Of a DNA stretch of 64,000 nt, positions 37,442 through 47,276 are shown piece by piece (position 1 is the stretch's first letter; every line of letters begins with the position of its first letter). Made by a program: the position numbers and the translations under genes. The stretch lies in NCBI GenBank assembly GCA_947581865.1, contig CANPWA010000007.1, forward strand, positions 1 to 64,000, given 5' to 3'. Under the pieces are notes generated by a model that was given only the letters and a program-made list of their open reading frames with translations, had not been told where the DNA came from and searched no databases. This stretch comes from an uncultured Acetatifactor sp. (GTDB lineage: Bacteria > Bacillota > Clostridia > Lachnospirales > Lachnospiraceae).

Positions 37442-37870
37442 TCATTCTTCTGCAGCTTCCAGTTGCTTTTTCACAAAATATCTCAGGATATCCCGTCTGG
37501 TGATGATTCCGATAAACACACTTCTGTCGTCGATGACCGGCACAAAATTCTGCAGCTGCGCCTGCCCCAGAAGCTGCTCCATATCGGTGTCGATCCACAC
37601 AGGCGTTACCTTCCCGCTCCGGATGATATCCCGCAGAGTCATCTCCTCCATGTTTTTCATCGTCATGGCAGAGAGGGTCTCGTTGTGTTCCAGGATCCTC
37701 CAGAGGAAATCCCCCTCGCTGACCACGCCCACATATCTGTCCTCCCTATCGATCACGGGAACAGCCGTGTAACCGCTGCGCCGGAGTTTTTCCAGCCCCT
37801 GTCTGATCGTCATATTGTCCCGCAGATAAGTGACCTCCGCCTTAGGCGTTATAAAAGCTGCTATATTCAA
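37442..37870 (-). CDS. CBS-domain protein
   Basis: two CBS motifs (YTAVPVIDREDRYVGVVSEGDFL; NFVPVIDDRSVFIGIITRRDIL). Confidence 0.9.
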   Translation of the reverse strand: MNIAAFITPKAEVTYLRDNMTIRQGLEKLRRSGYTAVPVIDREDRYVGVVSEGDFLWRILEHNETLSAMTMKNMEEMTLRDIIRSGKVTPVWIDTDMEQLLGQAQLQNFVPVIDDRSVFIGIITRRDILRYFVKKQLEAAEE

Positions 37871-37909
37871 CGCACTTCTCCTCTTGTCGTAACGTGTACT
37901 CTATGTAAT

Positions 37910-38413
37910 CTATTTTTTACCACAGCATTTCTTGTACTTCTTGCCGCTGCCACAGGGGCAGGGATCGTTGGGGTATATCTTCACCCCTTTTACGATGGTG
38001 GTGGAAGATTTCTGTTCCTTATAGAGAGCCTTTCTGGTCTCCTCATCAAAAATCCCGTTCCACTCCTCCAGCCCATAGAGCCAGTCCGCTTCCGCAGCCA
38101 CCATATTCTTGTAGAGCAGAGCCTTGTCGAAGCCAAGCTGCACAGGGGTGTCCTCCTCAATGGTCTCAATGGGATTCTTCTCCTTCAGGCTGTCATTGAT
38201 ACCGTCCAAAAATCCTGTCATGGACATGACGGAAATGCCATACTTGTCCGCCAGTTCTTTCACGGTACCGGACACCACCTCGTCAGGATTCTTCAGAAGC
38301 TGTGCATAAATCTCCTTCTCCTCCTGAAAATAAGCTGTCCAAAATTTCTGCAGCTGATTCCTGTCTGCTGATTCATTGTATGCGATTGACCGCCACTGTT
38401 CCAATAATGCCAT
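37910..38413 (-). CDS. SEC-C metal-binding motif protein
   Basis: C-terminal PNDPCPCGSGKKYKKCCGKK; start assigned at MALLEQWRSIAY. Confidence 0.85.
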   Translation of the reverse strand: MALLEQWRSIAYNESADRNQLQKFWTAYFQEEKEIYAQLLKNPDEVVSGTVKELADKYGISVMSMTGFLDGINDSLKEKNPIETIEEDTPVQLGFDKALLYKNMVAAEADWLYGLEEWNGIFDEETRKALYKEQKSSTTIVKGVKIYPNDPCPCGSGKKYKKCCGKK

Positions 38414-38668
38414 AACCCATACCGTCCTTATATTTGATTTAAAAACTGATACCCTTAAGTATAAAACAATTTGCCGTAAAAAACAATATTCCGGCATGAA
38501 ATTATATGATAAACAAAAATTCCTTGCCTCATCCGCAGTTTCCACATATAATAGGGTCTATGGACCCGTTTTTGCAACGGCTGCCATTGCAGTAAAGACG
38601 GATACGGACCGCGTCAAAGCTTCAATATGCCTTGACCGCAGCAAACTGCTCTGACATGGAGGATCAAT

Positions 38669-38971
38669 ATGAAAAAAAACGATAAAAAAGAGGGCTGCCT
38701 GAAAAAGGAGCCCTCAAATTCCAAAGCAAAGATCACTTCTAAGCAGGTAGTCGCAATGACCGGCGTTATCTTGCTGGTGCTGATGTATGTGCTGACACTG
38801 GTGCTGGCACTGACAGACAATTCCTCCTCAGGGAATTTTTTTGCGCTGAGCCTGGCCTGCACGCTGATCGTCCCCATCATTGTCTTTCTCTACAACTGGA
38901 TGTATGCCAGGATCACAGGAAAAAAGGCGATGGGAGATCCCGACGAAATAAAGAGTGAGGATGAGGTATAA
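38669..38971 (+). CDS. small membrane protein
   Basis: 100 aa with two TM segments, upstream ggaggatcaat RBS. Confidence 0.7.
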   Translation: MKKNDKKEGCLKKEPSNSKAKITSKQVVAMTGVILLVLMYVLTLVLALTDNSSSGNFFALSLACTLIVPIIVFLYNWMYARITGKKAMGDPDEIKSEDEV

Positions 38972-38975
38972 ATCC

Positions 38976-39593
38976 TCATATCCGGACGCCCAGCGCCCGC
39001 AGTTCCTCTTCCGCCTGTTCCCTGCTGTGAAAGACAATCCCGTGGATTCCCTGCCGTTTTGCCTCCTCCACATTGACGGCAGTGTCGTCGATAAAGACAC
39101 ATTCACCGGCCTTTAGAGCATATCGGTTTAATAGCAGCCTGTAAATCTCAGGATCGGGCTTGACCATATGCTCCCGGTATGACAGGATCCCCCCGTCCAT
39201 ATCGGGCAGGAATGCGAGGGAATCGCTGCACTGCTGCTCCGCTTTCAGGGCAAAATTGGAAAGATACCAGACCTTATAACCTCTCTCCTTAAAGCCGCGC
39301 ACCCAGGAAACGGCATAGTCCCTGAGCGTGACCATCCCCCTGATATCGTCAAAAGCCAGATGCAGCTCCTTCTCAATCTCCGGATCATTGGCGATGAAAG
39401 CCCTCATCAGCTTCTCCTCGCTCCACTCTCCCCGGTCAAACTCCCGCCAGAGCGGGCTGTCCACGGAAGCGCGTCCGATCCGCTCCACCATATCATCGTC
39501 AAATCCCTTGTCTTTCAGACAATCCCTCCACCGAAAATCGGAGAGAACATTTCCGATATCAAAAATAATGTTCTTTATCACTGTCTGCGGCAT
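38976..39593 (-). CDS. HAD-family hydrolase
   Basis: IIFDIGNVLSDFRW, VWYLSNFA, ECVFIDDTAVNVEEA. Confidence 0.9.
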   Translation of the reverse strand: MPQTVIKNIIFDIGNVLSDFRWRDCLKDKGFDDDMVERIGRASVDSPLWREFDRGEWSEEKLMRAFIANDPEIEKELHLAFDDIRGMVTLRDYAVSWVRGFKERGYKVWYLSNFALKAEQQCSDSLAFLPDMDGGILSYREHMVKPDPEIYRLLLNRYALKAGECVFIDDTAVNVEEAKRQGIHGIVFHSREQAEEELRALGVRI

Positions 39594-39616
39594 TACCCGT
39601 CACCTCAACCAACCTC

Positions 39617-40909
39617 TTATTTCGCCAGCGGGCTGTCCCTGTAGATGATATCTTTTCTTCCGGGACCGTTGCTGACCATGGTGATAGGATACCCGATCTG
39701 CTCCTCGATAAACTCCACATATCTGCGGCAGTTTGCGGGAAGCTCCTCGTACTTTCTGATCCCCCGGATATCGCACTTCCAGCCGGGAAGCTTCTTCAGT
39801 ACCGGCTTTGCCTTCTCCAGCTTTGCGGTCACGGGGAAATCCGTGGTCACTTCCCCGTCTATCTCATAGCCCACGCACACGGGAATCTCATCCAGATATC
39901 CCAGAACATCCAGCACCGTAAACGCCACATCCGTGGTTCCCTGCAGACGGCATCCGTATTTGGATGCCACACAGTCAAACCACCCCATTCTCCGGGGTCT
40001 TCCCGTGGTCGCGCCGTACTCGCCGCCGTCTCCGCCGCGGCGTCTGAGCTCCTCCGCCTCATCCCCGAAGATCTCGGACACAAAGGCTCCCGCCCCCACT
40101 GCGGAGGAATATGCCTTGCACACGGTCACGATCTGCCGGATCTCATAGGGCGGCAGCCCCGCTCCGATGGCGCCATAGGCCGCCAGAGTGGAGGAGGATG
40201 TCACCATGGGATAAATCCCGTGGTCGGGATCCTTGAGGGTTCCCAGCTGTCCCTCCAAAAGCACCGTCTTTCCCTCCTTCAGCGCCTTATCCAAAAACGC
40301 GGACACATCGCACACATAGGGAGCGATCATATCCCGGTACTCATGCAGTGTATTCAAAAGCTCAGCGGTGTCGATCGCAGGCTTGTGATAAAGATGCTCC
40401 AGAAGGACGTTTTTCATCTCGCACACCCGCTCCACTTTTTCTCTGAGCAGTTCCTCGTCAAAGAGCTCGCTGACCTGAAACCCGATCTTCGCGTATTTGT
40501 CGGAGTAAAACGGCGCGATGCCGGACTTGGTGGAGCCAAAGGACTTGCCTCCCAGCCTCTCCTCCTCATACTGGTCAAAAAGAATGTGATAGGGCATCAC
40601 GATCTGCGCCCGGTTGCTCACCAGGATCCTGGGCATGGGAACATTCCGGTCCGTGATGGACTTGATCTCATTGAATAAGATCGGAATATTCAGCGCCACG
40701 CCGTTTCCGATGATGCTGGTGGTGTGACCGTAAAACACCCCGGAAGGTAACGTGTGCAGCGCAAATTTGCCATAGTCGTTTACGATGGTGTGCCCCGCGT
40801 TGGCGCCTCCCTGGAAACGCACGACGATGTCCGCCTGCTCCGCCATCATATCCGTGATCTTGCCCTTGCCCTCATCGCCCCAGTTGGCGCCCACTACTGC
40901 TTTAACCAT
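39617..40909 (-). CDS. purA: adenylosuccinate synthase
   Basis: VVGANWGDEGKGKITDMMAEQADIVVRFQGGANAGHT. Confidence 0.95.
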   Translation of the reverse strand: MVKAVVGANWGDEGKGKITDMMAEQADIVVRFQGGANAGHTIVNDYGKFALHTLPSGVFYGHTTSIIGNGVALNIPILFNEIKSITDRNVPMPRILVSNRAQIVMPYHILFDQYEEERLGGKSFGSTKSGIAPFYSDKYAKIGFQVSELFDEELLREKVERVCEMKNVLLEHLYHKPAIDTAELLNTLHEYRDMIAPYVCDVSAFLDKALKEGKTVLLEGQLGTLKDPDHGIYPMVTSSSTLAAYGAIGAGLPPYEIRQIVTVCKAYSSAVGAGAFVSEIFGDEAEELRRRGGDGGEYGATTGRPRRMGWFDCVASKYGCRLQGTTDVAFTVLDVLGYLDEIPVCVGYEIDGEVTTDFPVTAKLEKAKPVLKKLPGWKCDIRGIRKYEELPANCRRYVEFIEEQIGYPITMVSNGPGRKDIIYRDSPLAK

Positions 40910-40964
40910 TGTCTCCTCCGATTCTGCCGTCCATGCGGCTTTGTATCATGATCCTCTATTTTTC

Positions 40965-42371
40965 TTATTCTCTGCCGTCCCAGCAGTAAGTACACAGCTT
41001 CTCCCTGTCGATGCCCACCGCCCGGATCATATCGTCCAGACGGTTGAAGCGCAGGGAGGTGAAATTAAGCTGTTTTCCGATGCGCTCCACCATATCGCCA
41101 TACTCCGCGGTATCGGGATCCACATAAGCCTTCAGATCGATCTTCCTTCCCTCTTCCTCCATCTCCTTCAGCACCCTTCTGGTGATCAGATCCATCTCCG
41201 AGGAGGAGCGGGAAAAGTTCAGATATTTACACCCAAACAGAAGCGGCGGGCACGCGGGTCTGATATGTACCTCCTTCGCGCCGCTCTGATAGAGAAATTC
41301 CGTGGTCTCCCGAAGCTGTGTGCCGCGGACGATAGAGTCGTCGATGAGCAGAAGGCTCTTGTCCTGGATCAGATCGTGCACCGGGATCAGCTTCATCCGG
41401 GCGATCAGATTCCGCTGGGTCTGGATCGTGGGCATGAAAGACCGCGGCCAGGTCGGGGTGTATTTGATAAAAGGTCTGGAAAAGGGAATCCCCGACGCGT
41501 TGGCATAGCCCACCGCATGGGCGGTTCCGGAGTCCGGCACCCCTGCCACGATGTCCGGCTGCACACTGTCCCGCTTCGCCAGCAGGGCGCCGCAGTTGTA
41601 GCGCATCTGCTCCACGCTGACGCCCTCATAGGAGGAGGAAGGGTACCCGTAATATACCCAGAGGAAGGTGCAGATCTTCATCTCTTTGCCCGGATGGACC
41701 AGCGTGTGAACGCCCTCCGGCGTCACTGCCGCGATCTCCCCGGGACCAAGCTCTCTCAGATCCTTGTACCCCAGATTCAGATAGGCAAAGCTTTCAAAAG
41801 AAACGCAGAAAGCATCCTCTTTCTGCCCGATGACAACAGGGGTTCTGCCGAAGCGGTCCCTCGCCGCATAAATCCCTTTGGGCGTCATCACCAGAAAGGT
41901 CATGGAACCGTCAATGATCTCCTGGGCATACCGCATCCCCTCCACCAGATTGTCCTTCTGATTGATGATCGCCGCCACCAGCTCGGTGGCATTGATGTCC
42001 CCGCCGCTCATCTCCAAAAAATGAGAATGATTCCTGGAGAAAATGTCTTTGAGGATTTCATCCGTGTTGTTGATCTTTCCCACCGTGGTGATGGCATAGG
42101 TGCCGTGGTGGGAGCGCACGATCAGGGGCTGGGGCTCATAATCCGAAATACAGCCGATGCCAAGCTGCCCCTTCATGGCGTTCACATCCTTGTCAAACTT
42201 GGTCCGAAACGGAGCGTTCTCAATGTTATGGATCGCCCTGTCATACCCTTTCTGTCTGTCATAGACCGCCATGCCCGCCCGGCGCGTCCCCAGATGGGAA
42301 TGATAATCCGTCCCGAAAAACAAATCAAACAGACAATCTTCTTTGGCTGCGACTCCAAAAAATCCACCCAT
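40965..42371 (-). CDS. amidophosphoribosyltransferase-like paralog lacking the N-terminal Cys
   Basis: MGGFFGVAAKEDCLFDLFFG...SLLLIDDSIVRGTQLRET; PurF-like but Gly at the Cys1 position. Confidence 0.85.
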   Translation of the reverse strand: MGGFFGVAAKEDCLFDLFFGTDYHSHLGTRRAGMAVYDRQKGYDRAIHNIENAPFRTKFDKDVNAMKGQLGIGCISDYEPQPLIVRSHHGTYAITTVGKINNTDEILKDIFSRNHSHFLEMSGGDINATELVAAIINQKDNLVEGMRYAQEIIDGSMTFLVMTPKGIYAARDRFGRTPVVIGQKEDAFCVSFESFAYLNLGYKDLRELGPGEIAAVTPEGVHTLVHPGKEMKICTFLWVYYGYPSSSYEGVSVEQMRYNCGALLAKRDSVQPDIVAGVPDSGTAHAVGYANASGIPFSRPFIKYTPTWPRSFMPTIQTQRNLIARMKLIPVHDLIQDKSLLLIDDSIVRGTQLRETTEFLYQSGAKEVHIRPACPPLLFGCKYLNFSRSSSEMDLITRRVLKEMEEEGRKIDLKAYVDPDTAEYGDMVERIGKQLNFTSLRFNRLDDMIRAVGIDREKLCTYCWDGRE

Positions 42372-42434
42372 ATACTGTTCTCTCCCTTATACTCTGCTGC
42401 AGCTTGCGCTTTTGCCGCCTTTGTATTGTTCCGT

Positions 42435-43886
42435 CTATACGTTGATCTCGGCTTTCATTCCAAGCAGTTCTTTGTTTGCGTCCAAAATGGGTCTGACCAC
42501 TTTCGCAAGGAACGCCTCCACCTGCTCCCGGGAGCGTCCCACATATCTGGAGGGTTCCATACATTTCTGCAGATCTTCCAGGGTCATATTGAAAGCGGGA
42601 TCTGCCGCGATCAGCTCCAGCAGATTGTTGTCCTTACCCTCCTCTTTTACATTGCGCCCCGCCTCCATAGAAAGCTCGCGGATGCGCTCATGCAGCTCCT
42701 GACGGTTGCCCCCCAGTTTCACCGCATCCATCATGATATTTTCCGTCGCCATGAAGGGCAGCTCGCTCATAAGTCTTTTTTCGATGACTTTGGGATACAC
42801 TACCAGCCCGTCCACCACGTTCAGGCAAAGATCCAGAATGCCGTCGACTGCCAGAAAAGCCTCGGGAATGGACAGCCTCTTGTTGGCGGAATCGTCCAGC
42901 GTCCTCTCAAACCACTGGGTCGCGGAGGTGATCGCGGGATTGAGGGCGTCGATCATCACATACCGGGACAGGGATGCGATGCGCTCGCTCCTCATGGGAT
43001 TGCGTTTATACGCCATGGCGGAAGAACCGATCTGGTTTTTCTCGAAGGGCTCCTCCACCTCTTTTAAATGCTGCAGGAGCCGGATGTCATTGCTCATCTT
43101 GTGGGCGCTCGCCGCGATGCCTGCCAGCACATTCGCCACCCGGGTATCCACCTTTCGGGAATAAGTCTGACCCGACACCGGATAGCACTCTTGAAAACCC
43201 ATCTTGGCAGCGATCATGGGATCGATCTTGTCGATGGTCTCCTGATCTCCGTCAAACAGCTCCAAAAAGGAAGCCTGGGTGCCCGTGGTTCCCTTGGAAC
43301 CCAGAAGCTTCATGCTGCCCAGCACATACTCCAGATCCTCCAGATCCAGCGTAAACTCCTGCAGCCACAGGGTCGCGCGCTTGCCCACAGTGGTGGGCTG
43401 GGCGGGCTGGAAATGGGTGAAAGCAAGCGTGGGCTGTGATTTATATTTTTCGGCAAAGTCAGCCAGCCTGCTGATGACATTCACCAGCTTCTTCTTCACC
43501 AGTTTCAGAGCCTCCGTCATTACGATGATGTCGGTGTTGTCCCCCACATAACAGGAGGTCGCGCCCAGATGGATGATGCCCGCCGCCTTGGGGCACTGCT
43601 GCCCGTAGGCGTACACATGACTCATGACGTCATGGCGCACTTCCTTCTCCCGGGCCTTGGCCACCTCGTAATTGATGTCCTCCGCATGAGCCTTCAGCTC
43701 GGCGATCTGCTCGTCGGTGATGACGGGTCTGCCGTTCTGGGACAGCCCCAGCTCTTTCTCGGTCTCAGCCAGGGCGATCCACAGCTTTCTCCAGGTGCGG
43801 AACTTCATGTCCGGAGAAAAGATATACTGCATCTCCCTGCTGGCATAGCGCTCGGACAAAGGGCTCTGATAGCGGTCATTACTCAT
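42435..43886 (-). CDS. purB: adenylosuccinate lyase
   Basis: GSSAMAYKRNPMRSERI signature; start assigned at MSNDRYQSPLSERY. Confidence 0.95.
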   Translation of the reverse strand: MSNDRYQSPLSERYASREMQYIFSPDMKFRTWRKLWIALAETEKELGLSQNGRPVITDEQIAELKAHAEDINYEVAKAREKEVRHDVMSHVYAYGQQCPKAAGIIHLGATSCYVGDNTDIIVMTEALKLVKKKLVNVISRLADFAEKYKSQPTLAFTHFQPAQPTTVGKRATLWLQEFTLDLEDLEYVLGSMKLLGSKGTTGTQASFLELFDGDQETIDKIDPMIAAKMGFQECYPVSGQTYSRKVDTRVANVLAGIAASAHKMSNDIRLLQHLKEVEEPFEKNQIGSSAMAYKRNPMRSERIASLSRYVMIDALNPAITSATQWFERTLDDSANKRLSIPEAFLAVDGILDLCLNVVDGLVVYPKVIEKRLMSELPFMATENIMMDAVKLGGNRQELHERIRELSMEAGRNVKEEGKDNNLLELIAADPAFNMTLEDLQKCMEPSRYVGRSREQVEAFLAKVVRPILDANKELLGMKAEINV

Positions 43887-44010
43887 TTTATTGTCTCCTT
43901 CATGTAAAAGATTGCGGCGCTGTGACAGCTTTTGCCGACAGGATGAAACAGCACAGACCGCATACAATATAATCGTATCGCAAGTTGAGGGAATAGTCAA
44001 GCCGAACCCA

Positions 44011-44625
44011 TCAGACCGTCTCCTCTCCCTTCCGCACCGCCCGCACAAAAGCTTCCATCTTTGCCGGATCTTTGCCCTTTCTGCCCTCCGCCTCCACGCC
44101 GGAGGAGACATCCACTCCGTCCGGACGCACACAGGCGATTGCCTGCGCCACATTTTCAGCGCTGAGCCCGCCCGCCAGGAAAAAAAGTTTCCCGTCCCTG
44201 GGCAGGCTCTTTAGCAGATTCCAGTCAAATGCCCTGCCGCTGCCCGGCTCTTTGGCGTCAAAGACATACCCTGCGATCTCCGGGCGGCTCTGATAATACG
44301 GGAAGCGGTCCATATCGTCAATGTTAAAGGCCTTCAGCAGCGGGATCCCCGCCTCCAGCACCCCCGGCTGCAGACTGCCGTGGATCTGGATCAGGTCAAA
44401 CCCCGCTTCCTTCACCGCGCGCACCTGCGCTGCCGTGGGCGACACCGTCACCGCAACTTTCCGAATCCCCTCATCAAGGGCATCCATGACCGGACGCGCC
44501 TGCTCTATGGTCAGATTCCGCCTGCTCTTTTCATAGAAAAGCACAAAGCCCGCGTAATCTACCTTGTATTTGTTGAGATACTCCGCATCCTTTAAATTCG
44601 TCAGCCCGCATATCTTGATCCGCAT
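44011..44625 (-). CDS. trpF: phosphoribosylanthranilate isomerase
   Basis: MRIKICGLTNLKDAEYLNKYKVDYAGFVLFYEKSRR...FFLAGGLSAENV. Confidence 0.9.
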   Translation of the reverse strand: MRIKICGLTNLKDAEYLNKYKVDYAGFVLFYEKSRRNLTIEQARPVMDALDEGIRKVAVTVSPTAAQVRAVKEAGFDLIQIHGSLQPGVLEAGIPLLKAFNIDDMDRFPYYQSRPEIAGYVFDAKEPGSGRAFDWNLLKSLPRDGKLFFLAGGLSAENVAQAIACVRPDGVDVSSGVEAEGRKGKDPAKMEAFVRAVRKGEETV

Positions 44626-44651
44626 TTTTTCTCCTGTCCCGATCGCAGCCA

Positions 44652-46100
44652 TTATTCTTCAAACTCTCCCCGGATATCCTCCCCGGGAGGATCCATGGGA
44701 TATACCCCCGTAAAGCATCCCTTGCAGATGCCCAGCCCGTTCACGATCTCCTCCAGCCTCTCTATGCGCAGATAGTCCAGACTGTCCGCCCCTATCAAGG
44801 CTCTGATCTCACGAACGGTACGGTTGTAGGCGATCAGCTGTTCCCGCGCCGGAACATCTGTCCCGAAATAGCAGGGCCAGAGAAAGGGCGGCGAGCTGAC
44901 TCGCATATGAACTTCCTTTGCCCCCGCCTCCCGGAGCATCTTCACGATCCGGTCGGAGGTGGTTCCCCGCACGATGCTGTCGTCGATCATGATCACGCGC
45001 TTCCCCTCCACCGCCTCCCGGATGGGATTGAGCTTCACCTGCACGCTGCTCTCCCGGTTTTTCTGCCGGGGCTTGATAAAGGTTCTGCCCACATAGGCGT
45101 TTTTCATAAAGGCGATGCCGTAGGGAATCCCCGACTCCATGGAATAGCCCATGGCGGCACAGTTTCCGGACTCCGGCACCCCCACCACGATGTCCGCGTC
45201 CACAGGGGAGTCCATGGCCAGATATTTCCCCGCCATGATGCGGGAGTGATAGACGCTCGTATTGTCCATCACGCTGTCCGGTCGGGCAAAATAGATATAC
45301 TCAAACACACATCTTGCATGTTTTTCTTTCGGCAGCGCATGGCTCATATCCGACTCGATCCCCTTCTCCGGCGAGATGGTCACGATCTCCCCGGGCAGCA
45401 CGTCCCGCACGAAGGCGGCGCCGATGGTGTCCAGGGCGCAGCTCTCGCTGGCAAGGATCCAGGTGTTGTCCCGTTTTCCGATACAGAGCGGTCGGAAGCC
45501 ATAGGGGTCTCTCACCCCGATGAGCTTGCGCGGCGACATGATCACCAGGGAATAGGCGCCCTTGATCTTGTCCATGGCGCGCCCCACCGCCTCCTCCACG
45601 GACTTGGAATACAGACGTTCCCGGGCGATGTGATAGGCGATGACCTCCGAGTCGATGGTGGTCTGAAAGATCGCGCCCGTGTACGCCAGCTCCTCGCGCA
45701 GCTTCGGGGCATTGATCAGATTGCCATTGTGGGCAAGCCCCAGAGTCCCTTTTACATAGTTTAAGACCAGGGGCTGCGCATTCTCCCGGGTGGAGCTGCC
45801 CGCGGTGGAATATCGCACATGCCCCACTCCGATATCCCCCTTGAGCTTCTCCAGATGCTCCATGGTAAACGCCTCGTTCACCAGCCCCATATCCTTCGAG
45901 GAGAGCACCTTTCCCTTGGGACCTGCCGTGTCGCTCACCGCGATGCCGCAGCTCTCCTGCCCCCTGTGCTGCAGCGCCAGCAGCCCGTAATAGATCGTCG
46001 CGGCCACATCGCTGCCGTCAAAATCATAGGCGCCGAACACGCCGCACTCCTCTCTCAGTTTATCCTGAAGTTCTTCCTGCACATAAATCTGATCTGCCAT
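44652..46100 (-). CDS. purF: amidophosphoribosyltransferase
   Basis: REECGVFGAYDFDGSDVAATIYYGLLALQHRGQESCGIAV; VIMIDDSIVRGTTSDRIV. Confidence 0.95.
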   Translation of the reverse strand: MADQIYVQEELQDKLREECGVFGAYDFDGSDVAATIYYGLLALQHRGQESCGIAVSDTAGPKGKVLSSKDMGLVNEAFTMEHLEKLKGDIGVGHVRYSTAGSSTRENAQPLVLNYVKGTLGLAHNGNLINAPKLREELAYTGAIFQTTIDSEVIAYHIARERLYSKSVEEAVGRAMDKIKGAYSLVIMSPRKLIGVRDPYGFRPLCIGKRDNTWILASESCALDTIGAAFVRDVLPGEIVTISPEKGIESDMSHALPKEKHARCVFEYIYFARPDSVMDNTSVYHSRIMAGKYLAMDSPVDADIVVGVPESGNCAAMGYSMESGIPYGIAFMKNAYVGRTFIKPRQKNRESSVQVKLNPIREAVEGKRVIMIDDSIVRGTTSDRIVKMLREAGAKEVHMRVSSPPFLWPCYFGTDVPAREQLIAYNRTVREIRALIGADSLDYLRIERLEEIVNGLGICKGCFTGVYPMDPPGEDIRGEFEE

Positions 46101-46275
46101 TTTTATCCTCATTTCTGCGCTTCCTTTTGCGCATAACGCAGGGTTTGTGCCGCAGACACAAACCTGCTGAGCGAAAGATTTTATATGTTCACTCTTTATC
46201 CCTTTATGCAGCTGTATCGCTCTAAAAAAGTGCGATAATGGTCCTTGCCATCACCGCACCTTTGCAGTCTCCTTT

Positions 46276-47157
46276 TTATACCTCCAGCTTTTTGCCCGTC
46301 AGAAGCTCATATGCCTGAAGATATTTCTCAATGGTCTTGTCCACGATCTCCTGAGGCAGCGTCCAGTTGTGCCCCTCGTTCGCCTTCAGCCAGTCCCTTG
46401 CGAACTGCTTGTCGAAGGAGGGCTGTCCGTGTCCCGGCTCATAGCCTTCTGCAGGCCAGAAGCGGGAGCTGTCAGGCGTGAGCATCTCGTCGCCCAGAAC
46501 GATGTTGCCGTCCTCATCCAGCCCAAACTCAAATTTCGTGTCCGCGATGATGATCCCGCGCGTCAGCGCGTAATCCGCGCACCTCTTATACAACGCGATG
46601 GTGTAGTCCCGCAGCTTGCGCGCATACTCCTCCCCCCTGCCGGGGAACTGCTTCTCCAGATGCCCGATACTCTGCTCATAGGAAATATTTTCGTCATGAT
46701 CCCCGATCTCTGCCTTGGTGGAGGGGGTGTAGATGGGCTCGGGAAGCTTGTCGGACTCCTTCAGTCCCTCGGGAAGCCTGATGCCGCAGACGGTTCCGTT
46801 CTTCTGATAGCTCGCCCAGCCGCTCCCGGTGATATATCCGCGCACAATACACTCAATGGGCAGCATGGTCAGCTTCCGGCACATCATGCTGTTGCCGTTA
46901 AACCCAGGCTGTCTGAAATATTCCGGCATATCCTTCACATCCACGGAGATCATGTGGTTGGGAAGAATATCCTTCGTCATATCAAACCAGAACTTTGAGA
47001 TCTGCGTGAGCACGGCGCCCTTTTGGGTCACCTGATTATTTAAAATCACGTCGAAACAGCTGATGCGGTCTGTGGCGACCATGATCAGGCTGTCCCCGTT
47101 GTCGTAAATCTCACGAACCTTACCCTCTTTGATGGGTTTCATTTCCTGTACGCCCAT
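46276..47157 (-). CDS. purC: phosphoribosylaminoimidazole-succinocarboxamide synthase
   Basis: KEGKVREIYDNGDSLIMVATDRISCFDV...IIADTKFEFGLDEDGNIVLGDEMLTPDSSRFW. Confidence 0.95.
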   Translation of the reverse strand: MGVQEMKPIKEGKVREIYDNGDSLIMVATDRISCFDVILNNQVTQKGAVLTQISKFWFDMTKDILPNHMISVDVKDMPEYFRQPGFNGNSMMCRKLTMLPIECIVRGYITGSGWASYQKNGTVCGIRLPEGLKESDKLPEPIYTPSTKAEIGDHDENISYEQSIGHLEKQFPGRGEEYARKLRDYTIALYKRCADYALTRGIIIADTKFEFGLDEDGNIVLGDEMLTPDSSRFWPAEGYEPGHGQPSFDKQFARDWLKANEGHNWTLPQEIVDKTIEKYLQAYELLTGKKLEV

Positions 47158-47276
47158 AGTGTTTACCTCTTTTCCTGTGTCGTCGCATGGTCAGAAAAAC
47201 AACCTCCGCCATACTACTATAGCTAACCACATTTTGACGAAAAACTCAATAGTAAATTTTGATATAAATTTTGTAT

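Noticed and set aside
40785-43067. 760-aa plus-strand ORF
   Set aside because: Shadow ORF antisense to purA start, the purF-like gene and purB; composition is low-quality (His/Arg/Pro-rich) and no domain is recognisable.
46140-46165. Hairpin between purF and purC as riboswitch or terminator
   Set aside because: Only an 8-bp stem without a T-run or recognisable purine aptamer.
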